A DNA stretch of 64,000 bases from Elusimicrobiota bacterium (GCA_016196755.1 JACPXC010000030.1:1-64000); one strand, 5' to 3'; counted from the first letter of the stretch, positions 27,056-36,399 are shown. Translations and numbers: made by a program. Notes: a model not told the origin generated them from the sequence alone.

Positions 27056-28402
27056 TTGCGGGACACGATCGCCGCGCTGGCCACGCCCCCGGGCGCCGGA
27101 GCCGTGGCGCTGGTGCGGGTGAGCGGGCCCGCCGCCTGGGAGACCGCCGCGTCCTTCCTGGACCTGAAGAGCCCTCCCGAACCCCGCCGACAGACCCTGG
27201 CCTGGGCGCTGGACGGGGACGCACGCCTCGACCAAGTCCTCGTCACGCTGTTTTCGGAGGGGGCCTCCTATACCGGCGAGGAGACCGTCGAGCTGGCCTG
27301 CCACGGCTCGCCCTACGTGGTCGAGCGGCTCCTCGAGCTGGCCCGCGCCGCCGGCGCCCGCCAAGCGCGTCCCGGGGAGTTCACCCAGCGCGCCTACCTG
27401 GCGGGCCGCGTGGACCTCGCCCAAGCCGAGGCGGTCTGCGACCTCATCGCGGCCGCAAGCGCCGACGAGCACCGCGCGGCCCTGCTCCAATTGGACGGCG
27501 GGCTCTCGCGCCGTGTCGAGGCCCTGCGCGCCGGGCTGCTGGACCTGGCCGCCCTCGTCGAGGCCAACCTTGACCATCCCGATGAGGACCTGCCGCCGGT
27601 CGACCCCGCCGCGGCCGCGGCCCGCGCCGCCGCCCTGGCCGAGCAAGCCTCGGAGCTCTCCGTTGCCCGCCGCCGCGGCCGCCCCGGCCGCCGCGCCCCG
27701 CGCCTCGTCCTTCTCGGCGCCCCCAACGCGGGAAAATCAAGCCTGCTCAACGCCCTGCTCGGCGAAGACCGCGTCCTGGTCTCGCCCGAGCCCGGCACCA
27801 CGCGCGACGCCGTCGAGGCTCCGGCCGTGCTGGCGGGGCTCTCCTGCGCCGTCGTCGACACCGCCGGCCTGCGCGAACGTCCCGCGGACGAGCTCGAACG
27901 CCTCGGCCAGGAGCGCTCCAGAGCCGAGGCGCGCTCCGCCGACCTGGCCCTCATCGTCGTCGACCGGACCGGACCTCCCGAGGAGGCCCGCCGGCTGGCC
28001 GCCGAGGCCGCGGCGCTGACGGGGGCGGACCGCCTCGCCGGCGTCCTGAGCAAGTGCGACCTCGCCGGCGCGGCCGTGCGCGCCGCGGACCTGGGGGGAC
28101 TCGAGACCGTCGAGGTCTCGGCGCTCACCGGAACCGGCTTGCTGGAACTGACCGCCTTGGCCCGGCGTCGCCTGGGCGCCTTCGGCGGGGAGGCCTTCTC
28201 GGTCTCCGAGCGGCATGCCGCGGCGCTCTCGTCGGCCGAGGCCGCCCTGCGGCGCGCGGCCGGCGAGCTCAAGGCCGCCCGCGAGGAGCTGGCCGCCCGC
28301 GAGCTGCGCGCCGCGCTCGCCGCGCTCGACTCGATCGTCGGCCGCGACACGCCCGAGGAGACCCTGGCGGCGGTCTTCTCGCGCTTCTGCGTGGGTAAAT
28401 GA
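27056..28402 (+). CDS. mnmE: tRNA modification GTPase MnmE
   Basis: MnmE works with MnmG to modify the wobble uridine of certain tRNAs with 5-(carboxy)methylaminomethyl groups. The TTG at 27056 is chosen because translation then begins LRDTIAALATPPGAGAVALV, the family N-terminus. The 448-residue protein has the formyl-THF-binding domain, helical domain, a Ras-like G domain (P-loop GAPNAGKSS; DTAGLRE; SKCD in the NKxD place) and the C-terminal FCVGK with the essential cysteine. The NKxD lysine motif reads SKCD, a mild deviation. The stop overlaps the next gene (ATGA). Confidence 0.96.
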   Translation: MRDTIAALATPPGAGAVALVRVSGPAAWETAASFLDLKSPPEPRRQTLAWALDGDARLDQVLVTLFSEGASYTGEETVELACHGSPYVVERLLELARAAGARQARPGEFTQRAYLAGRVDLAQAEAVCDLIAAASADEHRAALLQLDGGLSRRVEALRAGLLDLAALVEANLDHPDEDLPPVDPAAAAARAAALAEQASELSVARRRGRPGRRAPRLVLLGAPNAGKSSLLNALLGEDRVLVSPEPGTTRDAVEAPAVLAGLSCAVVDTAGLRERPADELERLGQERSRAEARSADLALIVVDRTGPPEEARRLAAEAAALTGADRLAGVLSKCDLAGAAVRAADLGGLETVEVSALTGTGLLELTALARRRLGAFGGEAFSVSERHAAALSSAEAALRRAAGELKAAREELAARELRAALAALDSIVGRDTPEETLAAVFSRFCVGK

Positions 28403-29619
28403 GACCTCGGACCGTCCTCGGCATCCTCTTCGCCATCAACCTGGTCAACTACGCCGACCGGCAGATCCTATTCGTCCTCCTGCCGCTCGTGAAGGCCGAG
28501 CTCGCCGTCAGCGACGCGAAGCTGGGCGCGTTGGCCTCGGCCTTCATGGTCGTCTACATGTGCGCGGCCCCCGTGGTCGGCTGGTTCGCCGACCGCGGCA
28601 GCCGGGTCAAGTGGATCGCCGGCGGGATCGGGCTCTGGAGCCTGGCCACCGCGTTCTCGGGCCTGGCCCGCGGCTACGGCCAGCTCTTCGCGGCGCGCGC
28701 CCTGGTCGGCGTCGGCGAGTCGGGCTACGGCGCGGTCTCGCCGTCCTTCGTCGCGGAGCACTTCCCCAAGGAGCGCCGCGGCGGCGTCCTGGCCCTGTTC
28801 TCGATGGCGATCCCCGTCGGCAGCGCGCTGGGCTACCTGGTGGGCGGCTGGATCGGCGGGCGCTGGGGCTGGCGGACGGCCTGCGTGGCGGCGGGCGCGC
28901 CCGGTCTCCTGCTGGCTCTGCTCGCCATGCGCCTGCGCGACCCGCGGACGGAGACGGGGGCCGTCCCGACCGCCCCCCCCTCGGCCAAGGACTACGCGGC
29001 GCTGACCCGCGTGAAGAGCTACGTGGCCACCACGGGGGCTATGTCGGCGATGACCTTCGCGCTGGGGGGACTGCTGGTCTGGATGCCCAGCTTCCTCAAC
29101 CGGACCTGGGGCCTCTCGGTCAGCGAGGCCGGGACGGTCTTCGGCGGCATCACCATACTCTCCGGCCTCTTCGGCAGTCTGCTCGGCGGCTGGCTCGGCG
29201 ACCGGCTCCTGCGCACGACCGGCAAGGCCTACTTCATCGTCTCGGGCGTCGGGCTCCTGCTGGCGATGCCGGCCGGGATCGCCGCGGTGCTCTGCCCTTC
29301 CTACGCGGGGACCTTGATCCTCCTCTTTATCGCCGAGACCCTGGCCTTCCTCAACATGGGGCCGCTCAACGGCGTCATCGTCTCGGTGACCGCCCCGTCG
29401 GTGCGCTCGATGGCGTTCGCCGCCAACATCTTCGTCATCCACGCCCTGGGCGACGCCTTGAGCCCGACCTTCATCGGCATGGCCTCGGACCGCTGGGGCC
29501 TGGCGCCGGCCTTGGTCGGCGCGATGACGTTCCTGGGGCTGGCCGGGGCCTTCTGCGCCTGGGGGACCCGCCACGTGGAGCGCGACGCCGCGGAGGTGGA
29601 CCGTGTCCATGCCGTCTGA
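28399..29619 (+). CDS. Major facilitator superfamily transporter (Spinster-like)
   Basis: The 406-residue protein has the 12-helix MFS plan. The N-terminus VNYADRQILFVLLP and the loop GWFADRGSRVKWIAGG (the 2-3 loop A motif) followed by ARALVGVGESGYGAVSPSF resemble the Spinster/sphingolipid-transporter-like branch, whose bacterial substrates are mostly unknown. It is translationally coupled to mnmE and overlaps the next gene by 17 bases, so this pair interrupts the normal mnmE-mnmG order. Confidence 0.85.
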   Translation: MRPRTVLGILFAINLVNYADRQILFVLLPLVKAELAVSDAKLGALASAFMVVYMCAAPVVGWFADRGSRVKWIAGGIGLWSLATAFSGLARGYGQLFAARALVGVGESGYGAVSPSFVAEHFPKERRGGVLALFSMAIPVGSALGYLVGGWIGGRWGWRTACVAAGAPGLLLALLAMRLRDPRTETGAVPTAPPSAKDYAALTRVKSYVATTGAMSAMTFALGGLLVWMPSFLNRTWGLSVSEAGTVFGGITILSGLFGSLLGGWLGDRLLRTTGKAYFIVSGVGLLLAMPAGIAAVLCPSYAGTLILLFIAETLAFLNMGPLNGVIVSVTAPSVRSMAFAANIFVIHALGDALSPTFIGMASDRWGLAPALVGAMTFLGLAGAFCAWGTRHVERDAAEVDRVHAV

Positions 29620-30382
29620 AGCCCTGCGCCTGGCCTGGGATTTCGCGTTTCGCCCGCGGCGCGGCGTCGGGCGCGTGCTCGACGCGCCGCGCAAGGCCCC
29701 GCGCCTGGCGGGCCTCATCCTGCTGGCCTACATGGCGGCCTCGGCGGTCTTCTATCGCCTCAAGCCCGAGGGCTTTCCGATGCCGATGGAGGGGTTCGTG
29801 CCGCTTGAGACCCCTCATTCCCTGTTCTTCTGGCTCAAGGTCCAGCTCTGGACGCCGGCGCTGGCCGCCGTCCTCGTGGCCGCCACGGCCTGGTTCTCGG
29901 GGCTCCTCAAAGACGGCAAGCTCCCTCTTCGCCTGGCCGCCGCGGTCTTGAGCGCGGCAGCCCCGGTCATCCTCCTCGTCCTGCACGCCAACGGGAAGGT
30001 CGGCACGCCGCTCTTCGCGGGACTCTGGGTCGTCCTGCTGGCCGCGATGGTGCCGGGCTGGCGCGCGCTCGACGCCCGGACCTGGTCGGCCTTGGGCGCT
30101 ATCCTGCTGGCCGCCAACGCTCCGGCCCTGGCCCTCCTGCCGGCCTTCAGCGCGGCCGTCCTCCTGCGCTCCGAGCCGCTCTACCACGTGCTGGAGATGA
30201 CGCTCCTGTTCTGGACCTTGGGCGTCTGCGCCTTCGGCGTCGGCCGCGCGCGCGAGATGCCGACCGCGCGCGCCTTCGCGGCGGTCTTCCTGGGCTTCAT
30301 CGCCCAGATCTTCTTCGTCTTCTCGATGCACAACGCGGGACTCCTGCCCAAGGACGTCTTGAAGGCCCTGATGGCGGTATGA
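29603..30382 (+). CDS. Yip1-like integral membrane protein
   Basis: The 259-residue protein begins with a cytoplasmic stretch ([20 protein letters not shown]) and has about six hydrophobic segments from residue 33 on. The pattern of a short amphipathic N-terminus before evenly spaced helices recalls Yip1-domain proteins; no catalytic motif is seen. It overlaps the MFS gene upstream and mnmG downstream (ATGA), so it is co-translated with both. Confidence 0.6.
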   Translation: MSMPSEALRLAWDFAFRPRRGVGRVLDAPRKAPRLAGLILLAYMAASAVFYRLKPEGFPMPMEGFVPLETPHSLFFWLKVQLWTPALAAVLVAATAWFSGLLKDGKLPLRLAAAVLSAAAPVILLVLHANGKVGTPLFAGLWVVLLAAMVPGWRALDARTWSALGAILLAANAPALALLPAFSAAVLLRSEPLYHVLEMTLLFWTLGVCAFGVGRAREMPTARAFAAVFLGFIAQIFFVFSMHNAGLLPKDVLKALMAV

Positions 30383-32100
30383 GTTACGACGTCATTGTCG
30401 TCGGGGCCGGCCATTCCGGCTGCGAGGCCGCGCTGGCCGCGGCGGGCATCGGCTGCCGGGTCCTGCTCCTCACCCAGAACCTCGACACCGTGGCCCACAT
30501 GTCCTGCAACCCGGCGGTGGGGGGGGTGGGCAAGGGCCACATGGTGCGCGAGCTCGACGCCCTGGGCGGGATGATGGCCGTGGCCGCCGACCGCTCGGGC
30601 CTGCACTTCCAGGTCCTCAACTCCGGCAAGGGCCCGGCCGTGCGCGCCCCGCGCGTGCAGTGCGACAAGCTCGAGTACCGGCGCGAGATGCGCCTCATCG
30701 TCGAGGAGCGGGAGAACCTCGACCTGCGCCAGGGCGAGGCGGCCGCGCTGCTCATCGATGGGAGCCGATTGGCGGGTGTGCTGACCCGCACCGGGACGCG
30801 GTGGGAGGCCCCCTGCGTCGTCCTCACCACCGGCACTTTCCTGCGCGGCTTGGCGCACGTCGGCGAACGGAACTTCCCGGCCGGCCGCGCCGGCGAGCCT
30901 CCCGCCAAGGACTTGAGCGCCGCGCTCGAAAGCCTCGGCCTCGAGGTCCGGCGCTTTAAGACCGGCACCCCGCCGCGCCTCGACGCCCGCAGCCTCGACC
31001 TCTCGCGCTGCGAGCGCCAGGACCCGCATCCGGCCGCCCGCCCGCTCTCGCACCGGCATTCCCGCTTGCCGGACGACCAGCTGCCGTGCTGGATCACCTG
31101 GACCAACGCCGAGACCCACCGGCTCATCCGGGACAACCTCGGCCGCTCGCCGCTCTACTCGGGGGCCATCAAGTCGCTGGGCCCGCGCTATTGCCCGTCG
31201 ATCGAGGACAAGGTCGTCAAGTTCCCGGAGAAGCCCCGCCACCAGCTCTTCCTCGAGCCCGAGGGCCGGCGCACCCGCGAGGTCTACGTCAACGGGCTCT
31301 CGACCAGCCTGCCCGAGGACGTCCAGCTCGCCCTCGTGCGCAGCGTGCCCGGCCTCGAGCGAGCCGAGCTCATGCGCCCCGGCTACGCCGTGGAGTACGA
31401 CTATTGCCCGCCGCACCAGCTCGGGGCCACCCTCGAGACCAAGACGGTGCCCGGCCTCTTCCTCGCCGGACAGATCAACGGCACGACCGGCTACGAGGAG
31501 GCCGCCGCCCAGGGGTTTGTCGCCGGCGTCAACGCCGCCCACCGCGCCCTGGGCCGCGCGCCCTTCACGCTGGCGCGCGACGAGGCCTACATCGGCGTCA
31601 TGGTCGACGACCTGGTGACGCGCGGCGTCGACGAGCCCTACCGGATGTTCACCGCCCGCGCCGAGCACCGCCTGAGCCTGCGGGCCGGCAACGCCGACCT
31701 GCGCCTCATGGAGCGCGGCCGCGCCCTCGGACTCGTGTCGGATGCGCTATGGGAGCCGTTTTTGCGCTATCGCGAGGCCGCGGCCGGGCGCGCCGGCCAC
31801 GACGACGCGGCGCTAGCGCCGTGGAGCGCCGCCCAAGCCCGAGAAGAGGCCGAGGTCGAGCGCCTCTACGCGCCGTTTGTCGACATCGACCGCCGCGCCC
31901 TGGCCGAAGTGCGCGCCCTCGACGATTCTCCGCTCCCCGCGGATTTCCCGTACGCGGACATCCCCCTGTTGGCCGAAACCCGCCAAAAGCTGACGCGCAT
32001 CCGGCCCACCAGCCTCGGCCAAGCGGCGCGCGTCCCCGGCGTGACCCCGGCCGACGTCCAGATGCTGGCGGTCTGGCTCAAAAGGACTCTAGCGGCATGA
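30379..32100 (+). CDS. mnmG: tRNA uridine-5-carboxymethylaminomethyl modification enzyme MnmG
   Basis: MnmG is the FAD- and NADH-using partner of MnmE. The 573-residue product has the dinucleotide-binding motif [16 protein letters not shown], the family block [20 protein letters not shown] and [20 protein letters not shown], and a C-terminal helical domain ending in [20 protein letters not shown]. It is about 50 residues shorter than the common 620-630, with no obvious missing motif. It overlaps rsmG (ATGA). Confidence 0.95.
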   Translation: MSYDVIVVGAGHSGCEAALAAAGIGCRVLLLTQNLDTVAHMSCNPAVGGVGKGHMVRELDALGGMMAVAADRSGLHFQVLNSGKGPAVRAPRVQCDKLEYRREMRLIVEERENLDLRQGEAAALLIDGSRLAGVLTRTGTRWEAPCVVLTTGTFLRGLAHVGERNFPAGRAGEPPAKDLSAALESLGLEVRRFKTGTPPRLDARSLDLSRCERQDPHPAARPLSHRHSRLPDDQLPCWITWTNAETHRLIRDNLGRSPLYSGAIKSLGPRYCPSIEDKVVKFPEKPRHQLFLEPEGRRTREVYVNGLSTSLPEDVQLALVRSVPGLERAELMRPGYAVEYDYCPPHQLGATLETKTVPGLFLAGQINGTTGYEEAAAQGFVAGVNAAHRALGRAPFTLARDEAYIGVMVDDLVTRGVDEPYRMFTARAEHRLSLRAGNADLRLMERGRALGLVSDALWEPFLRYREAAAGRAGHDDAALAPWSAAQAREEAEVERLYAPFVDIDRRALAEVRALDDSPLPADFPYADIPLLAETRQKLTRIRPTSLGQAARVPGVTPADVQMLAVWLKRTLAA

Positions 32101-32747
32101 GCCCCGAGGCCGCCGTCGTGCGCGCTTGGCTCGGCGACGCCCTTCCCGAGCCCGTCTTCGAGCGCCTGGACGCCTACGCCGGCGAAGTGCTGCGCTGCGG
32201 CCGCCGCGTGAACCTGACCGCCGCCAAGGACCTAGGGGAGATCTGGCGGCGCCACCTGGCCGACGGCCTGGCCGCGCTGGCCCCGCTCAAGGCGCGCCTG
32301 GCGGGAGTCTCCGCGCCGCGCCTCGTCGACCTCGGCTGCGGCGCGGGCTTCGTCGGCATAGCACTCAAGGCCGCCTGGCCCGAGCTCGAGGTCTGGCTCG
32401 TCGAATCCTCCTACCGCAAGGCCAGCTTCCTGACCCTGGCCACCGTGCGCCTCGGCCTGCCGGGCATCCGGGCCTATCACGGCCGCGCAGACGGCACCGG
32501 CCTCCTCAAGCTCAAGCGCCAGGATGGGGGGGAGGCGGGGACCGCGGAGCCGGCCGCCGACGCCGTCCTCGCCCGGGCCCTGGCCCCGCGCGACGAGGCG
32601 CTGGCCCTGGCCCGTCCGCTGGCCAAGCTCGGCGGCTGGGCGGGCCTGTTCCAGAGCGAGAAGCCCGAGGGATTCGAGTCGGACGCCTATCGCCTTCCCG
32701 CCGAGACGTCGGACCGCTATCTCATGTTCGCACGGAGGACCGCATGA
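32097..32747 (+). CDS. rsmG: 16S rRNA (guanine-N7) methyltransferase RsmG
   Basis: RsmG methylates G527 (E. coli numbering) of 16S rRNA using S-adenosylmethionine. The 216-residue protein has the N-terminal helices with [19 protein letters not shown], the SAM-binding motif [16 protein letters not shown] and [11 protein letters not shown]. The conserved late segments include VLARALAP. It follows mnmG with an ATGA overlap, as in most bacteria. Confidence 0.94.
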   Translation: MSPEAAVVRAWLGDALPEPVFERLDAYAGEVLRCGRRVNLTAAKDLGEIWRRHLADGLAALAPLKARLAGVSAPRLVDLGCGAGFVGIALKAAWPELEVWLVESSYRKASFLTLATVRLGLPGIRAYHGRADGTGLLKLKRQDGGEAGTAEPAADAVLARALAPRDEALALARPLAKLGGWAGLFQSEKPEGFESDAYRLPAETSDRYLMFARRTA

Positions 32748-33259
32748 ACCTTCTCAACCTCTACTTCACCCCGTTCGCGGCGGTGATGGTCGTCACCGCG
32801 ATCTACTTCTCGGACCCCGACGCGCGGACCAAGTGGCTGTCCTTCGGGGTGCTCCTGGCCTCCCTGCTCGTCAACCACTGGTTCTCGAAGAACATCTACC
32901 GCTTCGTCGGCTGGGCCCAGCGCCTGAAGCTCCTGCAGGTCTGGCTGACCTTCCTCTGGTCGGCGGTGCTGGCCTACCTGCTCATGCCGTATTGGGCGCC
33001 GATGTGGCTGCTCCTGACCCTGCCGCCGGTGACCGCCGCGCTCTACCAGAGCCGCGGCCAGACCCTGCTCACGGCCGGGGTCTGCGCGGCTTCGGTCCTC
33101 GGGCTCTACTGGGCCTACCAGATGAAGGTCGGGATGCCGCTGGGCGAGGTCATGTGGGCTCAGGGCGTCATCCATGCCGCCTTCATCCCCGTCCTGGCGG
33201 CCTTCGTCCACGAGTTGGCCCAGACCGCCCTGCGCATGCGCGACGCCGGCCGGGGCTAG
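32744..33259 (+). CDS. Small multi-pass membrane protein, unknown
   Basis: The 171-residue protein is almost entirely hydrophobic with about five membrane helices (for example FTPFAAVMVVTAIYF, LLQVWLTFLWSAVLAYLL and AGVCAASVLGLYWAYQ). It overlaps rsmG by four bases, so it is part of the same operon. No family is recognised. Confidence 0.65.
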   Translation: MNLLNLYFTPFAAVMVVTAIYFSDPDARTKWLSFGVLLASLLVNHWFSKNIYRFVGWAQRLKLLQVWLTFLWSAVLAYLLMPYWAPMWLLLTLPPVTAALYQSRGQTLLTAGVCAASVLGLYWAYQMKVGMPLGEVMWAQGVIHAAFIPVLAAFVHELAQTALRMRDAGRG

Positions 33260-33318
33260 CGAACGCGGCGCTTCCCGGGTAGACTGAATATAGTCGTGGC
33301 TGCTTATTAAGGAAGGGC

Positions 33319-34515
33319 GTGGACATCCTAATACGCCTGAGGATGGTCCTTTGGGTCCTGGTGCTTTCGCTCTGGGGCCTGATGGTCTATCAGTTCCTGG
33401 GCGACGACTCGGCCCCCGAGCAGGGGCAGATGAAGTGGGTCAGCCGCCGGGTCGAGAACGTCCACCGCCGCGAGCTCGACGTCGAGGACGACCTGCCCGA
33501 CATCGAGGCCGACGGCACCATCCCGGCCGACAAGCTCTTCGAGCAGAAGCCGCCCTCGGACCTCACCTCCCAGCCGGCGGCGACGGTGAAGGGCTCCGAA
33601 ACGGGCGCGAAGCTGGCCCGCATCCCGGCCTCGGTGGGGGCCATGACGCCGATCAAGCCGCCGCCGGGCTACACCGGCCCGGTCCCCTTGGGCCGCAAGG
33701 AGCAGCCCCGGCCTCCGCCGGAGGCGCGCCCCATTCCGACGCGGCCCGTACGCCCCGCGCAGCCGCCCGAGGAGGACGCGACCCCGCCCAAGGGGTTCAC
33801 GCGCACCCAGACCAAGCACTTCAACGTCTTCGCCGAGGGCAGGCCCCCGTCGCTCGAGTTCCTCGAGACGCTCGAGAACCTGCACGCGAACCTCATGCTG
33901 GACTTGGCGGCGTTCTCGCCGTGGGCGCGCGAGGAGCGCGCGTCGATATTCCTGTTCCGCGACCAGGAGAGCTACCGCCGCGTCACCGGCCGTCCCGCTT
34001 GGTCGGGGGGGGCCTCCTCGGTCAAGCGCCGCAAGATCTACCTCTACGAGTCCGAGGAGCTCGTCGGCATCCTCGCCCACGAGCTGACCCACATCTATTT
34101 CGACAGCTTCTTCCTCGGCGGGGTCACCGACCCGCTCTGGCTCTCCGAAGGGATGGCCACGCTGGTGCAGACCGAGCGCGGCCTGGCCGCGCCGAACTGG
34201 CTCAAGCAGAACCTCGACGTCATCAAGCGCGGCGGCGGCTACGCGCTCGACGAGCTCATCCGCGTCGAGAACACCTCGGGCGCGGCCGACGAGGAGATAC
34301 GGCTCTGGTACTCGCAGTCCTACAGCGTCGTCAGGTTCCTCATCCGCTCGCAGTACAAGTCGTCGTTCTATAAGTTCTGCAGGTTCATCCGCGACGGGTC
34401 GACCGTCAAGGAGTCCTTGTACCGCGCCTACGGCATGCCCTTCACGACGGTGAAGGCGCTCGAGTATGCGTGGCGGTATGACGCGCAGTCCGGGCCCCGG
34501 CGCGCGCAGCAGTAA
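33319..34515 (+). CDS. Membrane-anchored gluzincin-type metallopeptidase (peptidase MA-like)
   Basis: The 398-residue protein starts at GTG with a clear AAGGAAGG ribosome-binding site and a TATAGT promoter box about 27 bases upstream. An N-terminal membrane helix (about 9-27) is followed by a Pro-rich linker (about 95-155) and a catalytic domain with the zinc motif HELTH (in GILAHELTHIYFDSF) and the downstream glutamate in WLSEGMATL, the arrangement of peptidase MA-like enzymes. The domain would lie in the periplasm. The substrate is unknown. Confidence 0.8.
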   Translation: MDILIRLRMVLWVLVLSLWGLMVYQFLGDDSAPEQGQMKWVSRRVENVHRRELDVEDDLPDIEADGTIPADKLFEQKPPSDLTSQPAATVKGSETGAKLARIPASVGAMTPIKPPPGYTGPVPLGRKEQPRPPPEARPIPTRPVRPAQPPEEDATPPKGFTRTQTKHFNVFAEGRPPSLEFLETLENLHANLMLDLAAFSPWAREERASIFLFRDQESYRRVTGRPAWSGGASSVKRRKIYLYESEELVGILAHELTHIYFDSFFLGGVTDPLWLSEGMATLVQTERGLAAPNWLKQNLDVIKRGGGYALDELIRVENTSGAADEEIRLWYSQSYSVVRFLIRSQYKSSFYKFCRFIRDGSTVKESLYRAYGMPFTTVKALEYAWRYDAQSGPRRAQQ

Positions 34516-34528
34516 TTAATCCTGATGA

Positions 34529-34614
34529 GTGCCGTGTCCGGGGTGTTGCCCCGTCGACGCGCATTCGAACGCTAACGTCCACGCGCCGACGGGGCAACAC
34601 CCCGGACACGGCAC
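34529..34614. repeat. 33-bp-stem inverted repeat
   Basis: Bases 34529-34561 pair with 34582-34614 with one mismatch, around a 20-base loop; the arm begins GTGCCGTGTCCGGGGTGTTG. It stands alone in the gap between the metallopeptidase gene and mraZ. Long REP-like hairpins of this type are often mobilised by Y1-type transposases; it might also stop transcription, though no T-run follows. Confidence 0.75.
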
Positions 34615-34654
34615 AAATCAAGAATAGGCGCGATTGCGTTTCCGTTAATCGAAC

Positions 34655-34735
34655 GATCCGCGCGGACAGTCGCTCCTCGGGGTTGATTGGCCGTGCGCGA
34701 AGCGTGCACGCGTAAACTCCGCCGTAGCCAAACCC
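34655..34735 (+). repeat. Dyad-symmetric element, copy C (deletion remnant)
   Basis: This stretch aligns with the centre and right arm of copy A: GATCCGCGCGGACAGTC, then GTGCGCGAAGCGTGCAC (34693-34709), then GCGTAAACTCCGCCGTAGCC followed by AAACCC. The two long hairpins found in copies A and B are missing, with the GTGCAC hairpin joined directly to the GCGTAAA arm. Together with the 33-bp-stem repeat it accounts for most of the 311-base gene-free stretch 34516-34826. Confidence 0.65.
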
Positions 34736-34757
34736 GCCAAGCAGAACAAATAAGGGC

Positions 34758-34786
34758 TTGACAGGATTGGACTCAACCATTAGACT
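34758..34786 (+). promoter_or_regulatory. Sigma70-type promoter of the mraZ division cluster
   Basis: TTGACA (34758-34763) and TAGACT (34781-34786) are separated by exactly 17 bases, close to the consensus for the housekeeping sigma factor. Transcription should start near 34793, just before the MraZ boxes. This is the only promoter in the window with a perfect -35 element. Confidence 0.8.
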
Positions 34787-34797
34787 CTCCCTGTTGG

Positions 34798-34832
34798 TGG
34801 GGAGAAGTGGGGGAGGGTGGAGAGAAGTGGGG
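34798..34832 (+). promoter_or_regulatory. Four MraZ operator boxes, 10-bp period
   Basis: TGGGG (34798), TGGGG (34808), TGGAG (34818) and TGGGG (34828) follow each other with 5-base spacers, exactly one box per helical turn. In E. coli and other bacteria MraZ binds TGGGN direct repeats with 5-base spacers upstream of its own gene, so this is the expected autoregulatory site. Here the boxes lie downstream of the promoter and the last overlaps the likely GTG start of mraZ, so bound MraZ could block both RNA polymerase and the ribosome. Confidence 0.88.
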
Positions 34833-35285
34833 ATTTCGGTTCTGATAGGAAAATATGACTACACGCTCGACGACAAGAACCGCCTTGTCGTCCCACCGAA
34901 ATTCCGCAAGCTTCTCGAGCAGGAGAAGGGCTCCCACTTTTTCCTGGCCAAGAACGTCGACGGCTGCCTCTCGCTCTTTTTGCCGTCCCAGTGGGAAGGC
35001 CACCTCATGAAGTTCGACGAGGCCGCCAAGACCCAGAAAAACGCCACCGCCATCCGCGCGGCCAAGCGCGACCTGTTCAACACCGCCGAGGAAGCCCTGG
35101 TCGACGAGCAGGGCCGCATCCTCGTGCCGGAGAGCCTCAAGGAACAGGCCCACCTGCGCAAGGACGTCATCGTCGCCGGCGCCGGGGACAAGGCCGAGAT
35201 CTGGGACGCCCAGCGCTACGAGCGGCACATGGCCAAGCAGGCCAAGCCCGCTTTCGAGAAAGTCGCCAAGGAGCTCGCGTTCTGA
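34827..35285 (+). CDS. mraZ: Transcriptional regulator MraZ
   Basis: The GTG at 34827 with GGAG just upstream is the best start; an earlier TTG at 34758 lies within the promoter and cannot be used. The 152-residue protein has the two tandem AbrB-type domains of MraZ (LIGKYDYTLDDKNRLVVPPK near the N-terminus; EEALVDEQGRILVPESLKEQ in the second half). It represses the cluster by binding the TGGGN boxes. rsmH follows with a one-base stop/start overlap. Confidence 0.94.
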   Translation: MGISVLIGKYDYTLDDKNRLVVPPKFRKLLEQEKGSHFFLAKNVDGCLSLFLPSQWEGHLMKFDEAAKTQKNATAIRAAKRDLFNTAEEALVDEQGRILVPESLKEQAHLRKDVIVAGAGDKAEIWDAQRYERHMAKQAKPAFEKVAKELAF

Positions 35286-36196
35286 TGCCCCTTTTGATGG
35301 AAGAGAGAAACGAGGAATACACCCACGAGCCGGTCCTCCTGAGCGAGGTCCTCGAGCTCCTGGTCACCGACCGCGCGGGCGTCTACCTCGACGCCACGCT
35401 GGGACTGGGGGGGCATGCCGAAGCCGTCCTCGAGGCCCTCGACCCCGAGGGGCGCCTGCTCGCGGTAGACGCCGACCCCGAGGCGCTGGCCCATGCCGGC
35501 CGCCGCCTGGCCGCCCAGGGACCGCGCCTGCGCGCGGTGCACTGCAACTTCCGCAACCTCTCCAAGGTCCTGGCGGGGGAGGCTCCGGCCTCGCTCTCGG
35601 GCGCCCTCTTCGACCTCGGCGTCTCCTCTTTGCAGATGGACAAGCCCTCGCGCGGCTTCGCGTTCCGCCACGACGGCCCGCTGGACATGCGCCTCGACCC
35701 CGGCAGCCCGCTGACCGCGGCCCGCATCGTCAACGAGTGGCCGGCCGAGCAGCTCGAGCTCCTGCTTCGCGAGTACGGCGAGGAGCGCGCCGCGCGCCGG
35801 ATCGCGCGCTGGATAGTCGACGCCCGCGCCCACGAGGCCTTCGAGACCACCGGCCAGCTCAAGACCCTGCTCGAGCAGCGCCTGCCGCGCGTCGGCCGCA
35901 TCCACCCGGCCACCAAGACCTTCATGGCCCTGCGCATAGCGGTCAACCAGGAGCTCGAGGCGCTGACCCGCGGCCTCGAGAGCGTCCTGCCGGCTCTTAA
36001 GCCCGGCGCGCGCCTGGCCGTCATCTCCTTTCATTCCCTCGAGGACCGCATCGTCAAGAACCTGTTCAAGTCCTTAGTCGAGGCCGGGACCTGCGCGTCC
36101 GTCACCGATTCGCCCGTCTGCGCCGCGCCCGCGGAAGTCGCCCGCAACCCGCGTTCGCGCAGCGCCAAACTCCGCGTGATAGAGAGGCGAAAATGA
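35285..36196 (+). CDS. rsmH: 16S rRNA (cytosine-N4) methyltransferase RsmH
   Basis: RsmH methylates C1402 of 16S rRNA. The 303-residue protein begins near YTHEPVLLSEVLELL and shows the SAM-binding LDATLGLGGHAEAVLE, the LFDLGVSSLQMDKPSRGFAF block and the C-terminal NPRSRSAKLRVIER. Starting at 35285 uses the ATG overlapping the mraZ stop; an ATG four codons later is also possible. It stands second in the division cluster, as usual. Confidence 0.96.
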   Translation: MPLLMEERNEEYTHEPVLLSEVLELLVTDRAGVYLDATLGLGGHAEAVLEALDPEGRLLAVDADPEALAHAGRRLAAQGPRLRAVHCNFRNLSKVLAGEAPASLSGALFDLGVSSLQMDKPSRGFAFRHDGPLDMRLDPGSPLTAARIVNEWPAEQLELLLREYGEERAARRIARWIVDARAHEAFETTGQLKTLLEQRLPRVGRIHPATKTFMALRIAVNQELEALTRGLESVLPALKPGARLAVISFHSLEDRIVKNLFKSLVEAGTCASVTDSPVCAAPAEVARNPRSRSAKLRVIERRK

Positions 36197-36342
36197 AATG
36201 CATGTCACTGACGTCCGCCGTGATGCATCTCCCCGCGGCGCGGCGCCAAGGGATCCTGCTCTCGCCCACGGGTTCCGCCCCGGGCAACGGCTACGTCTGG
36301 AAGCGGGTCTTCCTCAAGGGGGATAAAGTCCGCGTCCGTTAA
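36193..36342 (+). CDS. Possible small protein between rsmH and ftsL
   Basis: A 49-codon frame starts at an ATG overlapping the rsmH stop (ATGA) and reads MKCMSLTSAVMHLPAARRQG, ending VWKRVFLKGDKVRVR. The coupled start argues for translation; the composition is plausible for a small basic protein. It occupies the place where many clusters go straight into ftsL. It could also be a chance reading frame, since nothing like it is known to me. Confidence 0.35.
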   Translation: MKCMSLTSAVMHLPAARRQGILLSPTGSAPGNGYVWKRVFLKGDKVRVR

Positions 36343-36399
36343 ACCGCACCGATCTGGCGGGCACCTACTCGGCGGGGTGCCTGCCGAATTTCCGACTGC

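Noticed and set aside
34758-34826. Earlier TTG start for mraZ at 34758.
   Set aside because: The TTG is part of the -35 hexamer TTGACA, so it cannot be in the mRNA; the family N-terminus also begins later.
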